Positions 5,156 through 5,158 of a DNA stretch of 5,158 nucleotides are shown here, piece after piece (position 1 is the stretch's first letter; every line of letters starts with the position of its first letter). Source of the DNA: Elusimicrobia bacterium RIFCSPLOWO2_12_FULL_59_9. Its GTDB lineage: Bacteria > Elusimicrobiota > Elusimicrobia > O2-12-FULL-59-9. The translations under genes and the position numbers were made by a program. The notes under the pieces were generated by a model. That model had not been told where the DNA came from, searched no databases, and saw nothing but the letters and a program-made list of their open reading frames with translations. The DNA lies in assembly GCA_001800185.1 (NCBI GenBank), contig MGUX01000041.1:1-5158 (forward strand). Reading direction: 5' to 3'.

Positions 5156-5158
5156 AGG

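Overview
The window is a compact, unidirectional bacterial gene block. Every gene I can support lies on the minus strand, so transcription runs from position 5158 towards 1. It has two parts, separated by a 182-bp intergenic stretch (2085-2266) rich in inverted repeats.

The upstream part (5155 to 2267) is the distal half of a SUF iron-sulfur cluster assembly locus. In transcription order it holds a small Rieske-type [2Fe-2S] ferredoxin, the cysteine desulfurase SufS, the SufU scaffold/sulfurtransferase, a SufT/MIP18-type DUF59 protein, and an Rrf2-family regulator with three cysteines. Gaps between these genes are 3, 26, 6 and 7 nt, which argues for one transcript. The sufB, sufC and sufD genes are not in the window; by analogy with known loci they probably lie just above 5158. 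In this arrangement SufS would release sulfur from cysteine, SufU would accept it, SufT would help mature or deliver clusters, and the Rrf2 protein would sense cluster supply and set expression.

The downstream part (2084 to 1) is a second tightly packed set: a PHP-domain phosphoesterase, quinolinate synthase NadA (start ATG overlapping the PHP stop as ATGA), and, 3 nt after nadA, the first 62 codons of a thioredoxin-fold DUF255 protein that runs off the window. NadA needs an oxygen-sensitive [4Fe-4S] cluster, so it is a natural client of the SUF machinery next door. No nadB or nadC is visible.

Organism: a bacterium of moderately high GC, with SufS-SufU chemistry like that of Firmicutes and Actinobacteria but an Rrf2 regulator more typical of Gram-negative lineages. 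Such mosaics are common in under-sampled phyla (for example Elusimicrobiota- or Omnitrophota-like genomes), but I cannot place it from this sequence. There are no RNA genes, CRISPR arrays, transposases or phage genes here. I see no wholly undescribed system. The points worth a second look are the monothiol DUF255 protein, the unusual cysteine spacing of the regulator, the doubled active-site cysteine of SufS, and the inverted repeats.
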